A DNA stretch of 64,000 nucleotides from Rhabdophis nuchalis (lineage: Eukaryota; Chordata; Lepidosauria; Squamata; Natricidae). The position numbers and the translations under genes are program-made. The stretch covers positions 21,449,019-21,513,018 of the forward strand of contig CM077651.1 in assembly GCA_039707465.1 (NCBI GenBank). Reading direction: 5' to 3'. The notes below the pieces were generated by a model that saw nothing but the letters and a program-made list of their open reading frames with translations, ran no database searches and was not told where the DNA came from. This document shows, one piece after another, positions 11,021 to 21,528 of the stretch (its first letter is position 1; the number at the start of each line of letters is the position of its first letter).

Positions 11021-11291
11021 CTTTGCCTTGATTTTTCTGAACAATTTTGCATAATATTTGTATCTGGATTTTTTGTAAATGTCTGACAGCATGGAATTTA
11101 GGTATATGTACTTGCTTTTACCTTGTAGTGTTATGGAAAATGTTTTTTTTTGTTATTTTATTACTGTGTATTTTGAGGTCTCGGAAGGGCCGACGACTCT
11201 GACGTGAATGCTCTCAAAATTTCTTTGTATCCCTTACCCTATCCTATAGAAAAAATGTAAAACCAATAAAACTTTTTCAATACAAAAAAAA
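11021..11291 (+). terminator. 3'UTR and poly(A) signal of the ORF1-only L1
   Basis: T-rich 3'UTR with AATAAAACTTTTTC at about 11264-11277, then A9 reaching the TSD. It is the likely reverse-transcription entry point for the L1 machinery. Confidence 0.7.
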
Positions 11292-11610
11292 AGAAAGGTG
11301 GGCAGTTTGGCAGTTCGAATTTCTAGTGCCATGTAATAGAATGAGCTCCTGTTACTTGTCCCAGCTTCTGTCAACCTAGCAGTTTGAAAGCACATAAAAA
11401 ATGCAAGTAGAAAAATAGGGACCATTTTTGGTGGGACGGTAACAGCGTTCCTTGAGCCTTCAGTGTTTAGTCATGCTGGTCATATTGACTAAGGAGATGT
11501 CTTTGGATAGCGCTGGCTCTTCGGCTTTGAAACGGAGATGAACATCACCCCTAGAGTTGGGAACAACTGGCATGCATGTGCGAGGGGAACCTTTACTTTT
11601 ACATCTTAAA

Positions 11611-12780
11611 AACAAAATAAATCCTATTGTTCTCACAGCACTTGGATGTTTATTTGTCACAGAAACTTTTGTTGTTTCCCACAAAGAGTGGGGAAAATTA
11701 CGGATGGGGCGAAAAATTAGAGAAACATCCAGAAGGCATTCAGTCTTATCTCCAGGTAAGATACTTATATCATCTATAAAAATCTGGTTCTTCACTGCTT
11801 TTAAACACCTATAAATAAAACAGTTTTCTTTTTTAAAAAAGGGGGGAGATCAAGGGACAATAATAAGAATTCTGATTTTTATAGATTTGAAAAACCAAGC
11901 TTCTGGCAATGTGCCTGGCTTTTGTATTAGGATCTCAAGCTGTAGTGGAAACTTAATATATGGTTCAGAGGACTGTATCTAATTCAGCAAATCACCAGCT
12001 TTGGAAAAATCAGAGTTAGCATCTCATGTGTCTGGTTTTGCTTCTAAGGGGTTTTTCTTTTAGATTCTTTTTGCATCTTGCACATGGTTTGGAGCACTCT
12101 AGAGGATGTCACTCAGTGTGCTTTGCAATACAATGTGATTGATTTTCTTTTGAGGTTGCAAAAAGAATAATCAAGCATGGGAGTTAAAAGTAGCCCCAAA
12201 ATCATCTTTTTTGTAATACTTCATAGAACATAGGAAAAATAAAAGCAATCAGCAAGATAGAAGTTAGGGTAAAGAATATTAATTCTGGAAGAGATGGGGG
12301 GAATGAGGGAAGTTATGAACAACTACTCTGTAGGCATAACAAATTCTAAATGTTTTTAGTCCCTTTGCTATCTCTCACTCTTAAACATCCTAGCTTTCCC
12401 TCTGGCTAATCTCGGTAAAGGTTTGACGATTCTGGTGACTGAAATTTATGGACACTTTATACCTTGATCAGAACTAGAAATTAAGAAAAAAAAATGTCAA
12501 TATAAACCACAGATGGAATCAGGCTATTCATGGCTTGCAACTTGAAGAAGTGCAAAGGGAATCTAAAATCAAAACAACTCTTGCCTAAATTGGTTGCAGA
12601 TCTTGATCTGCATCAGAAAATTATCAGGATTAAGTCATAGTCTATATTTTTGGCTGAACAAAAGCAAAGTTGTAAAGAAAGGGAGACTTTAAATTGTGAA
12701 GGACTGTACCATGTAGAAAACATATTATGTTTTGCAGCCAACAATGATATTTTCTGATTAATTGACCATTTATATCAGCC
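11611..12780. other. Unassigned sequence
   Basis: No gene or named repeat recognised. A-rich and G-rich runs lie near 11834-11848. Confidence 0.5.
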
Positions 12781-13014
12781 GCGGTGGCACAGTGGCTAGA
12801 GTGCAGTACTGCAGGCCATTTCTGCTGATCACCGGCTTCCAGCAGTTTGGCAGATCAAATCTCGCCAGGCTCAAGGTTGATTGTCCTCCATCCTTCTCAG
12901 GTGGCTAAAATGAGGACCCAGATTGTTGGGCGTAATATGCTGACACTCTAAACCACTTAGAGAGGGCTGTAAAGCACTATGAAGGGGTGTATAAGTGTAT
13001 TGTCATTGCTATTT
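12781..13014 (+). mobile_element. tRNA-derived SINE with L2-like tail
   Basis: Head GCGGTGGCACAGTGGCTAG, body with GGTTGATTGTCCTCCATCC and AATGAGGACCCAGATTGTTG, tail TGTCATTGCTATT. Nearly full length. Confidence 0.85.
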
Positions 13015-13088
13015 GGGTTAGGGTTCTCCTACTCAGAGGATCAAGTAAGACTTCCAACAATCGATGTTATGAGTTCTGTCCTCCATAT

Positions 13089-13189
13089 CAGGGGTCTCCA
13101 ACCTTTGCAACTTTAAATCTGAAGCTTGCTGGAGAAGTCTGGGAGCTGAAGTCCTCCAGACTTAAAGTTGCAAAGGTTGGAGACCCCTG
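13089..13189. mobile_element. Palindromic hAT MITE, 101 bp, perfect TSD
   Basis: Termini CAGGGGTCTCCAACCTTTGC and its complement GCAAAGGTTGGAGACCCCTG are perfect inverted repeats. The flanks are CTCCATAT on both sides. The interior is the core of the family also at 13909 and 63074. Confidence 0.9.
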
Positions 13190-13547
13190 CTCCATATAAT
13201 TATACATTAAATGGGCCCTCCAGTAGTACATGCAGAACAGATTCACTTCTGCATCAATAGAACATGTGCCGAACATCAACAAAACGTGAGCTTTCTTATG
13301 GTGGATATAGTATCTACCAATTTGGCCAAGATGAAGAGTCTTCTTTGTGAAATAGGCATAGTGTAATTTAAAAAAAATATGTAGAAATAAAGCAACGGAA
13401 GGTGATTACTGAGTTGTATTGGAAGTGAAAAACCTGGTTTGAAGCCTCATATCTTCCACTGGAACCTAATTCCAGCCAGATAAGGAAGTCTTATTGTGGT
13501 TTTTTTTTCTGATATGTCTGTGGTTAGAATTTGATTGCTTTTGAGTA

Positions 13548-13876
13548 AAGGCACATATGTACTAGTCATTCCTGACTCTAGGGGAGGGTGCCCATCTCTG
13601 TTTCAAAGCCGAAGAGCCAGCACTGTCCGAAGACGTCTCCGTGGTCATGTGGCCAGCATGACTAAACACCAAAGGTGCACAAAATGCTGTTACCTTCCCA
13701 CCAAAGGTAGTCCCTGTTTTTCTACTTGCATTTTTACATGGTTTCAAATGGCTAGGTTGACAAGCTGGGACAAGTAATGGAAGCTCACTCTGTTATGCAG
13801 CGCTAGGGATTCGAGCCACCAAACTGCCGATTTCTGATTGACAAGCTCAGTGTCTTAGCCACTGAGCTATAGCATC
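13548..13876 (-). mobile_element. Sauria-type SINE, near full length, with TSD
   Basis: The minus strand reads from the tRNA-like head at the 13876 side to the Bov-B-like tail at the 13548 side. The flanks share CTTTTGAGTA (13538-13547) and CTTTTTGAGTA (13876-13886), a TSD with one extra T. Confidence 0.85.
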
Positions 13877-13908
13877 TTTTTGAGTACGATTTTTGTGTTC
13901 TACTGGGC

Positions 13909-13988
13909 CAGGGCTCTGCAAAGTTGGCTCTTTTAAGACTGGTGGACTTCAACTCCCAGAATTCCCCAGCCAACTTTGCAGACCCCTG
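13909..13988. mobile_element. Short hAT MITE, 80 bp, perfect TSD
   Basis: Begins CAGGGCTCTGCAAAGTTGGC and ends GCCAACTTTGCAGACCCCTG, with TACTGGGC on both sides. It is an internally shortened relative of the palindromic MITEs at 13089 and 63074. Confidence 0.9.
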
Positions 13989-14012
13989 TACTGGGCTATT
14001 GTCCTTTTGTTG

Positions 14013-14076
14013 CACATGCATGCATGCATGCATGCATACATACATACATACATACATACATACATACATACATACG
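14013..14076. repeat. (ATGC)n-(ATAC)n compound microsatellite
   Basis: A run of CATG/CATGC units passes into a uniform CATA run. The tetranucleotide period leaves artificial open frames (MYVC-type) on both strands. Confidence 0.95.
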
Positions 14077-14929
14077 GAAGTAACATATATTCTGTTGTTC
14101 TTTAATCTTGTGCTTGCTGCCCTGAGTGACAACTACAGGATGGGTGGCTATAGAAGTCAGATAAATAAATTAATGCAGCTGAAGGCCCCCTGTTTAATCT
14201 CTGATATATTTATTAAAAAGAGAGAAGAAAGTCATGGAAAAGAGTCATGGGTTAGAACCAGCTATAAATAGAGCAGAACAGGCAGAAATAAATGTATTGC
14301 AATTATACAGCAGCTCCATAGAAACAGTACTTCATTTCAGGACTGCCGCAAACATATTTCATCGCACCCAATATTATCACATATGCTGGCTGTAATATGT
14401 TGCATTAACTCAGCTGACTCTATTTAATCATAGAAAACTGAGCATGGCTTAGCATAAGTGAACCAGATCCATTGCAAAATCAGTGCTGAAATAAAAGACA
14501 CATACGTATATCAGCACCACCACATGTATCATGTTCGGGTTTTTTCCCTCAGCATCCTGGCACAAATTGCTCATCCAATCAGTGACCAGGGACAGGTCAG
14601 AGCTTTGAAGTCAGAAGTGATGATTTTGAAAGTTTTCCTCCTAAAAAACATGACCAAGCAAGGCCAACCCTCAGTAACAAAATTATGTGGTTGTCTTTTT
14701 TAAATATTATTCCTGCATATATATTGATATTTATTTATTTACTTGCTTTTTTCAAGCAAGAAAAAAGAACTTGTTAGTATGACTGGATAAGAATGCAGTT
14801 GTTAACCATTACTAAACAGTCAGTGAAATAAGCTGCTAATCTGATGCTTAATATCTGGTTGAGTGTAACCTTTGTAACAGCATTGGAAAACCAACCCATA
14901 TTTCCAGCCAAATAGAAACAGGATGTCAT
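14077..14929 (+). other. Short L2-like tail, otherwise unassigned
   Basis: At about 14107-14178 GCTGCCCTGAGTGACAAC and GGGTGGCTATAGAAGTCAG followed by ATAAATAAAT look like an L2-type 3' end. The rest is unrecognised. Confidence 0.5.
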
Positions 14930-15235
14930 TCAGGATGTCATAAGACGCTGAGATTGTCAGTCGAAAGGTTGGCAGTTCGGTGGTTCGAATCCCTAGTGCC
15001 CCGTAATGAGGTGAGCTCCCGTGACTTGTCCCAGCTCCAAAAATAGGAGCCACCTTTGGTGGGAAGGTAACAGCATTCCGTGTGCCTTCGGTATTTAGTC
15101 ATGCCGGCCACATGATCATGAAGATGTCTTTAAACAGCACTGGCTCTTCAGCTTTGAAATGGAGACGAGCACTGCCCCCTAGAGTCAGGAATGACTAGCA
15201 TGCATGCGTGAGGGGAACCTTTACCTTTATCTTTA
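14930..15235 (+). mobile_element. Sauria-type SINE with internal deletion
   Basis: Runs from AAGACGCTGAGATTGTCAG to ACCTTTACCTTTATC. About 45 bp of the usual middle are missing at about 15035, between CTTGTCCCAGCT and AAAAATAGGAGCC. The first bases of the tRNA head are degraded. Confidence 0.85.
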
Positions 15236-16014
15236 ATCTTTCCTAAATTTGTTTAATTTGCCTCAAAATCTCCCCCCTCCCCAGATAAAGTCTTTAAATT
15301 TGCTTGCAACTTTGGAGAGAGAAAGTAACCCTATCTATGCTTGATATCGCATTTACATTGCTTCTTTGGATTTCCAGACATGGATGGATCCCTGCTGACT
15401 GTTGCATTCCATTCTCCTTCTTTGGCACAAAACAAGCAGGGACCCCCTAAATATTCACTAAAAGCCAGAGAGAAGTAATGAATGGGGGTGTGATTTACAA
15501 TATGTGTTAATACCGAACTGTGAGCATCTGGTTTTAGAATAACACTCTGAGGCATGTTTTGTGTAAAAACATGTGTGGTTGTTTCCTTCTTTTAAATACA
15601 GTCAGACTTCATGTCTATGTACTGTGATGTTTTATTATGAATCATTATGACTTGACTTTCTGTAAAAAGTACTCAGAATTACTTCGTGAAGAGAACACAC
15701 GTGAATTGTTTTAATTAAAAGCTGCTATCTCAAAGCTGTTGTCACAGGCTGGATTAAAGTTTGAATTGGGCTGCAATCCAAGCAAAGCCCATTTTTTAAA
15801 GGTGAGCCAGAAGACAGAAGTCATTTTTCTGAGCTACTTTTAATCATATGTTTTTGTTTTTTTATTTTGCTTTATCTCACTTGATGGAGAAAAGGGAGTT
15901 TGCAGAATTTTATCTATATATTCTCCATTGAAAACCACCAATGTACCTCAGCATCTTAAACAAGATGCATAAGGAAATTATTCCAAGAGAGCCAATTTGG
16001 TGAAGACAATAGAC
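15236..16014. other. Unassigned sequence
   Basis: No gene or repeat family recognised. Confidence 0.5.
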
Positions 16015-16876
16015 ACGCGATGGTGAACCTATGGCACACCTGCCACAGGTGGCACACAGAGCCCTCTCTGTGGGCACACGCAGCCCATTGCCCCAGCTCA
16101 CCTCCACCATATGTGTGCATGCCTTCCACTGGCCAGCTGATTTTCAGGTCTCTGCCGTGCATGCACAGGGGGCAAGGGCCATGTGAGAGATGTGTGTGCA
16201 TGTGCGGGGTATGGGGTTGCACATGCATGTGCAGGGGGCAGGAGGGTGTGGGGGAGGCCCCCGCAGCACATTTTTGGTCCCAGGAGGCTGCAAGGAGGTC
16301 TGCTAGGCCCAAAACAGGACACTAGAGGGCGTGCCCTGAAGGCCATTTTTGGTCCCAGGACTCTGCAGGAAAGTCTGCTAGGCCCAAAACAGGACACTAG
16401 AGGGCGTGCCCTGAAGGCCATTTTTGGTCCCAGGACTCTGCAGGAAGGTCTGCTAGGCCCAAAACAGGACACTAGAGGGCGTGCCCTGAAGGCCATTTTT
16501 GGTCCCAGGACTCTGCAGGAAGGTCTGCTAGGCCCAAAACAGGACACTAGAGGGCGTGCCCTGAAGGCCATTTTTGGTCCCAGGACTCTGCAGGAAGGTC
16601 TGCTAGGCCCAAAACAGGGCACTAGAGGGCGTGCCCTGAAGGCCATTTTTGGTCCCAGGACTCTGCAGGAAGGTCTGCTAGGCCCAAAACAGAATGCTGG
16701 TTTGTGTGCATGGGTTAGGGAAGTGTAGGGGGTCTCACACACACATGAGCAGGGGGCGGGGAATGCAGGGGGGTGTCACATATGCATTGCATTATGGGTG
16801 CTGGCACGTGTGCACGCACAGTGTCACCCTCGCATGCACTTTCATTGTGTGACAACAAAAAGGTTAACCCTCAGTG
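16015..16876. mobile_element. hAT non-autonomous element carrying a tandem array
   Basis: The left end GCGATGGTGAACCTATGGC and right end AAAAAGGTTAACCCTCAGTG are diverged copies of the CAGTGATGGTGAACC terminus also at 44553. The flanks CAATAGAC and CAATAGGC match at 7 of 8 positions. Half of the element is a 75-bp tandem array. No transposase. Confidence 0.8.
16267..16690. repeat. 75-bp minisatellite, about 5.6 units
   Basis: The unit contains AGAGGGCGTGCCCTGAAGG and TTTTTGGTCCCAGGACTCTG. Adjacent units differ by only a few bases. Because 75 is divisible by three, frames stay open on both strands and appear as 25-residue protein repeats (FGPSRPSCRVLGPKMAFRAR type), which I regard as spurious. 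Confidence 0.95.
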
Positions 16877-17957
16877 CAATAGGCAAAAAAAGGTCAGTTC
16901 TTAGGTATGAAAGCTGGCTTGGTGACTTTGCATCAGGCACTATCCCTCACCTCACCTCACCTCCCAGGAATGCTGTCATTGGAAAAACAGGAGACATATT
17001 TAAGTACGTTCCCTGCCTTGAATTACTTGTAAAAATAATAAAGGTGGGATATAAATAAGTAAATAAAAATAATCAGTCCTGTACTTGACAGATGAGAAGA
17101 GGAAGAAGCACTGTATTTGTGTCTATGTAGATGAATGTGCTGGTAGTTATTTTTCCTATAGTTCTGTAGAAATTAATATCTGATGGACAGCTCCATCAAG
17201 CAAAGGAATTCTTGAATGTGGCACTGCCTTTGCAAATGGATAACACCACTCCAGAAACACTGTTGCAGAATTTCCCAGTCTCCTCAAAGAAGTTTGGTAT
17301 AACAGTATCCTTAAATTATTTGTCCATAAATTATGGACAATAATTGATATCCTAACAAGCTCTAGAAACTGTCACATACACAATATGTAAGAGGTCAGGT
17401 GGTGAGGTTTTTTTTCTGGAGGTTTCTTAGACATTTATTAATTTATTATTCTGATTTCTGTTGCTGCCCAGAATCATATAAATGAGATGAATGTCTATAC
17501 AAATCGGAATAATAATAGATACATACTCTTTTAAAAAAAAAAAAACCCTCACCTCCAAATATTGCAAATATTGCACTTCATTTTCCAGCATAGGATATTT
17601 TTTTTACATTCTTTATTGTTCATCACCACAGAACAGAAAAGATAAATTCACATTTACCTCATAAACACTATTCTGCAAAATGCTGAATAGCAGTCTGTGT
17701 TATTCCTGTTAAATAAAAAAAAAAGTAAATTCTAAAGCAATGGAAGGAGCACACTTAGCCTGTGAAGGTTATAGTTTCATTTGCCTTTCAACCCTTCAAT
17801 AAGGGTATTATCCTACAGTATATTATCCATGAATAAGTGACTTTGGTTATTATATCAATAATTGCAAGCAGAGTAGGAGTTCATCCTTAATGCTTAGAGT
17901 ACACCCAGAGTAATCAGCCAGACATTTTTGGTAGTGAATAGCTTTATTCAGGACAAG
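16877..17957. other. Short L2-type tail, otherwise unassigned
   Basis: TAAAGGTGGGATATAAATAA at about 17038-17058 is a typical L2/SINE 3' end. The rest has no recognisable content. Confidence 0.5.
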
Positions 17958-18060
17958 TTATGTGTAAGTTATTTTTATTTTTATTTATTCATTTTTATCC
18001 TGCCTTTATTATTTTTTTATAAATTACTCAAGGTGGCAAACATAGATAAAAAAATCCTTC
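17958..18060 (-). mobile_element. L2-like LINE tail fragment
   Basis: TTTATCCTGCCTTTATTATT and ACTCAAGGTGGCAAACAT read, on the minus strand, as the common L2-type 3' end with an AAATAAATA-like tail. Confidence 0.5.
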
Positions 18061-18131
18061 CTCTATCTCCTGTCTTTTGTTATACAATAATACAATGCAG
18101 TAATAAAATAAGAAAACAAAACCATACTCAT

Positions 18132-18459
18132 CAGAGGTGGTATTCAGCAGGTTCTGACCGGTTTTGGAGAACCGGTAGAGGAAATTTTGAGTAGTTCAGA
18201 GAACCGGTAAATATCACCTCTGAATGGCCCGGCCCCATCTATTCTCTGCCTCCCGAGTCCCAGCTGATCGGGAGGAAATGGGAATTTTGCAGTTACCTTC
18301 CCCTGGAGTGGGGAGGGAATGGAGATTTTACAGTATCCTTCTCCTGCCACACCCACCAAGCTATGCCCATCAAGCCATGAAAAATCCATCCAGCCAATGC
18401 CATGCCCACCAAGCCATGCCCATGGAACCAGCAGTAAAAAAATTTGAATCCCACCACTG
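18132..18459. mobile_element. hAT MITE (CAGAGGTGGTATTCAGC family)
   Basis: Starts CAGAGGTGGTATTCAGCAGG, ends TTTGAATCCCACCACTG. The flanks ATACTCAT and TTATTCAT match at 6 of 8. It is the longest intact member of a five-copy family here (also 24044, 29192, 49365, 56701). Confidence 0.85.
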
Positions 18460-18945
18460 TTATTCATGTGCATTTCAAATTTCATGTAATAATTTTATCA
18501 TTTAAAATAATCTTAAATTAATTTTAATTTTTAATGTTCATTGTATACATTGTTTATATATTGATTATATTGAACACCAGCTGGAACATCTCTCTGAGGA
18601 AGATGGGCAGTTTAGAAATAAGAAACATAAATAAATAAATAATCTCTCCCAAGCATTCAGCCTTAATGGCTTCACACATTTTAATTAAATTCTAAGAGAA
18701 GATTTGAGGAGACAACTGTTCCCGTTAGGATCTATGTGCCTATGTATGGAGTCTGTAGGTGTGAATGGTTTGTGTGAGCATATTCCAATAGCATGCAATT
18801 AGTTTGAATTTAATTAAAATAATATGCTTTCTCCCCATGCTATTTATTATTAATTAAACTAATATTAGCATTATTTCTTTGCAATGACATTGCCCTTCTG
18901 TCAAATATAGAGATGTGTTTTACACAGGGATACATACAGATAAAG
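18460..18945 (+). other. Unassigned, with a short L2-like tail
   Basis: GAGGAAGATGGGCAGTTTAG followed by AAATAAATAAATAA at about 18597-18640 is an L2/MIR-like 3' end. The rest is AT-rich and unassigned. Confidence 0.45.
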
Positions 18946-19280
18946 GGGGCAGGATGGCTCAGTGGTTAAAGATGCTGAGTTTTTCAGCTGGAGAGCTAAC
19001 AGCCCAGGTTTGAGACCCAAGCTTCGTGCAGCGGGTGAGTTCCTGTTAATTGCTCTTGCTCCTGCTCATCTAGCAGTTTGAAAGCATGAAAATGTGAGTA
19101 GATGAATATGTACCACTTCAGTGGGAAGGTAACAATGTTCCGTATTCCTTTAGTGTATAGCCATGTTGACCACATGACCACAGAAATTGTCTTTGGACAA
19201 TGCTGTCTCCCTTGGCCAAGAATCGAGCATCAACATGGAGCCCTAGAGTCAGACACAACTGAAAGAGAAAGCTTTACATA
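18946..19280 (+). mobile_element. Diverged Sauria-type SINE
   Basis: Recognisable A-box region (GGATGGCTCAGTGG), AGTGGGAAGGTAACAATG, and a tail CTAGAGTCAGACACAACTG that is closer to the Bov-B end than the younger copies. The divergence suggests an older insertion. Confidence 0.75.
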
Positions 19281-19932
19281 GAGATACACCAAGACAGAAG
19301 TCTGGAGTAAGAAAAGGCTCCAAGAGTGTTTTCACCAAAGTTGAGAATTCTAGATGAGCAAAATGGCTAAGCTGGGCAGTACAGATATTTTTTTCTGAAG
19401 AAGTTTTCTTTTCAAGAATAATCTTACATTCGTGATTTTCTTCTTTTCAGGTAAATACCATATTCATGTATATTTCAAGGTACCTACTGTCTTGTAATTC
19501 TGAAAGCCATGTCAAGTTGATGACATTAAAAGTAAAATAGATAATATCATCGGGAATGAGATCATTTAGCCTCTCCATATTCTACAATAAATTGGTATTT
19601 TCTATTCATCCACTTCTAATAGCTTTTTCTCTATCTATTTTTAAGGCTTAGTCCTCTAGACAAGCTGCTGATAAGGCAAGAATTGCTGGACAATTTCCTC
19701 AAATTATCATATCATGTGATCGTGAAGGTAAGGAAAATATAGAAACATGTTGGAATAGTGTGAATTTCAGAATAGGTGAAAAAAAAAGGTGTGTTTTCTT
19801 TCATTCTAGAGAAAGAAAGAGCACTTAAGTAAATAATGTTTTTCTTTCCTGTTACGGGAAAGAAGATTTCATTTCAGTCTTAGGAGAACTTTCTAATAAT
19901 AAGAGAATTTAGGATGTTAATTGAAGAGTACG
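19281..19932. other. Unassigned sequence
   Basis: No gene or repeat recognised. Confidence 0.5.
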
Positions 19933-20146
19933 GAATGATGGCCTAGTGGTAACGATACCTCCCATTAAGAAGGTTGAGAGTTCAATCCTAGGTATATATG
20001 TTTCAATCCTATGTTTCTCTCCTAGAGAACTAAGAAAAAATTTCTGCTGTGAACTCCACATAGGAGTCAGGAAGGGCATCTGGACAGTAAATGCTCAGCT
20101 CCATTCAGTCACCCTGACTCAACCCCGAATTAAGGAATGACAGGTT
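19933..20146 (+). mobile_element. Third tRNA-derived SINE type
   Basis: The head TGATGGCCTAGTGGTAACG and GAGTTCAATCCTAGG look like tRNA A- and B-boxes, followed by GGAAGGGCATCTGGACAG and a GACAGGTTCATAAAAAGAG end. It differs from the two common SINEs here. Partner LINE not identified. Confidence 0.6.
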
Positions 20147-20970
20147 CATAAAAAGAGAGAAGGATGTTACTTGAAGAGGCTGAAACAGGAATACTTCCAT
20201 TTGGATTAATGGATTAAACATGAGGTTTGATGTGATGACCTATATAACTGTTTCCAACTCTTGGTTCCATGAAGTACATTCGGTATCATTATTCCTAATT
20301 ATGCATTTGAATTTTTTTAACAATAATGCTGACCATTATGTTTGATTAGTATTACACCAATTATCACAGAACAGTATTATTATTATTTTTTTGGCTCATT
20401 CCTTTTCATACTTGTTTAATTTGAAAAAAAGGATTGAAACAACGGAGGGCTGCTGAGAGGACTGTCTCTCTCTTTGAGAACGTGGGGGTTGCTGGGTGGA
20501 ATTTGCTGTCGGTAAGATGAGTGCCTATTGTTTCTGCAATCAGATAGCAAGAGGACGCTTAATTGCTGCCCTTGCCTATTCAGTCCTGTTTCTCTTGCAG
20601 ACCTTTGAAGATCAGCAATCCAGTCTTTAATCATGATAGATCTCGACTGGATATTGAATAACACTTTGGACTTATCTGCACATTTCTGTCTGCTCCACAT
20701 GTCATCGCTGAAGGAGATATACCAGGTATACCTATTTAATTGTTGAAAAGATGAGCTGGTTCTTCATCGTTTGGAAGGAAAAGCTGCTTGTCTTGTATCG
20801 ATCTGAAAGAATTCTTTAATATCTATAAAGCAGCTTCTAGTAGCGAGATGCTTTGAATCCTGATGCAGTTGGTTAGTTACTGTTGGAAGGTTGACATTTT
20901 TTTTAATACTACTATATGGTTAAATTTCAATCTTATGCCAATTTAAAAGGACAATAAAATCAAAGGGTTT
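20147..20970. other. Unassigned sequence
   Basis: No clear repeat or gene. The minus-strand open frame at 20416-20700 has no recognisable domain. Confidence 0.45.
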
Positions 20971-21528
20971 TGATGTGGCCCACCAGTGGAGCTGGTAGCA
21001 GATTTAGACAGTGAGGAGGTTGGGGAGGAACATGGGCCAGTCCTGGAGGCTGGGGAAGGATCTGATGAGGACTCTGAGTTGGAGGCAAAGAGGGGACCAG
21101 AGCCATATTCCAGTTATCAGCTATCTTCAGAGTCAGACGTCAGTGAGGCAGATGAACTGCTGGAGCCTGTTCCCAATGTGCGCATGCACAGAGTTGCCAG
21201 ACGAAGGAACAGCTAAAGAACAGGGGTCGACTTGGGAGTAAAGCCTCAGATGGATGATGAATTGCCCCTCCCAGAGGAAATAAAAAAGCAAAAGGAGAAT
21301 GGAGTTTGCAGGAAACAATTAGTTCACCTAATTGGTTCGTGACTCTCCGAGACTCCTTGCCAAGTTTTGCACATATCGGCCTGTCAGCTCTCCAAGCCAG
21401 ATAAGGTCTGTGACTGTAAATCCTCCTTTGAAAGACTTTGCCAACTGTGAATCAGCAGAATTAATAAAAAGGGGTTTTGTCCAGACAAGGTGTTTGCTTC
21501 ATGCTCTTGGGAAGCCTAGGTCAGAACA
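20971..21528 (+). mobile_element. Solo LTR (TGTTGTGGCCC family), copy 1
   Basis: Starts TGATGTGGCCCACCAG (one change from the family start) and ends TCAGAACA. The flanks GGTTT and GGTTC form a 5-bp TSD with one mismatch. AATAAAAAGG near 21462 is a likely poly(A) signal. No internal gag/pol adjoins it. Copies 2 and 3 are at 25951 and 61028. A Ty3/gypsy or retroviral origin cannot be separated from this sequence. Confidence 0.8.

Larger units (their letters stand above)
9306..11291 (+). mobile_element. ORF1-only (half-L1) LINE, apparently complete
   Basis: A 1986-bp insertion flanked by a perfect 19-bp TSD (AGAAAGGTGGGCAGTTTGG at 9287-9305 and 11292-11310) and ending in poly(A). The order is an 866-bp 5'UTR, one ORF (10172-11020), a 271-bp 3'UTR with AATAAA near 11264, and A9. 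Between the ORF1 stop and the poly(A) there is no room for endonuclease or reverse transcriptase. TSD and tail show it was retroposed as a unit, presumably in trans by another L1. The ORF is undamaged and the 5'UTR keeps many CpGs, so insertion looks recent. HAL1 elements of mammals have this architecture. Alternatively it is a one-off product of an internally deleted or spliced L1 RNA. Confidence 0.85.
9245..11610 (+). mobile_element. Sauria-type SINE split by an L1 insertion
   Basis: The tRNA-like head is at 9245-9305 (GTGGTGGCTCAATGGCTAAG) and the rest at 11292-11610, through the Bov-B-like tail GAGTTGGGAACAACTGG and ACCTTTACTTTTAC. Joining the halves without one TSD copy gives one continuous SINE. 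A TCTTAAAA match on both outer sides may be its own TSD. Confidence 0.85.

Noticed and set aside
10784..11092. Minus-strand open frames opposite ORF1
   Set aside because: Shadows of the L1 ORF1 coding strand; no domain or start context.
13560..13876. tRNA-like A and B boxes as a possible tRNA gene
   Set aside because: They belong to the SINE head; the cloverleaf is not maintained and a SINE body follows. The same holds for the other SINE copies.
16267..16690. Possible CRISPR-like repeat array
   Set aside because: The 75-bp units are directly adjacent with no variable spacers, and the host is a vertebrate.
16098..16742. Long open frames on both strands with 25-residue repeats, like a structural protein
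   Set aside because: They come from a 75-bp tandem array whose unit length is divisible by three. Frames are open on both strands and lie within a hAT element.
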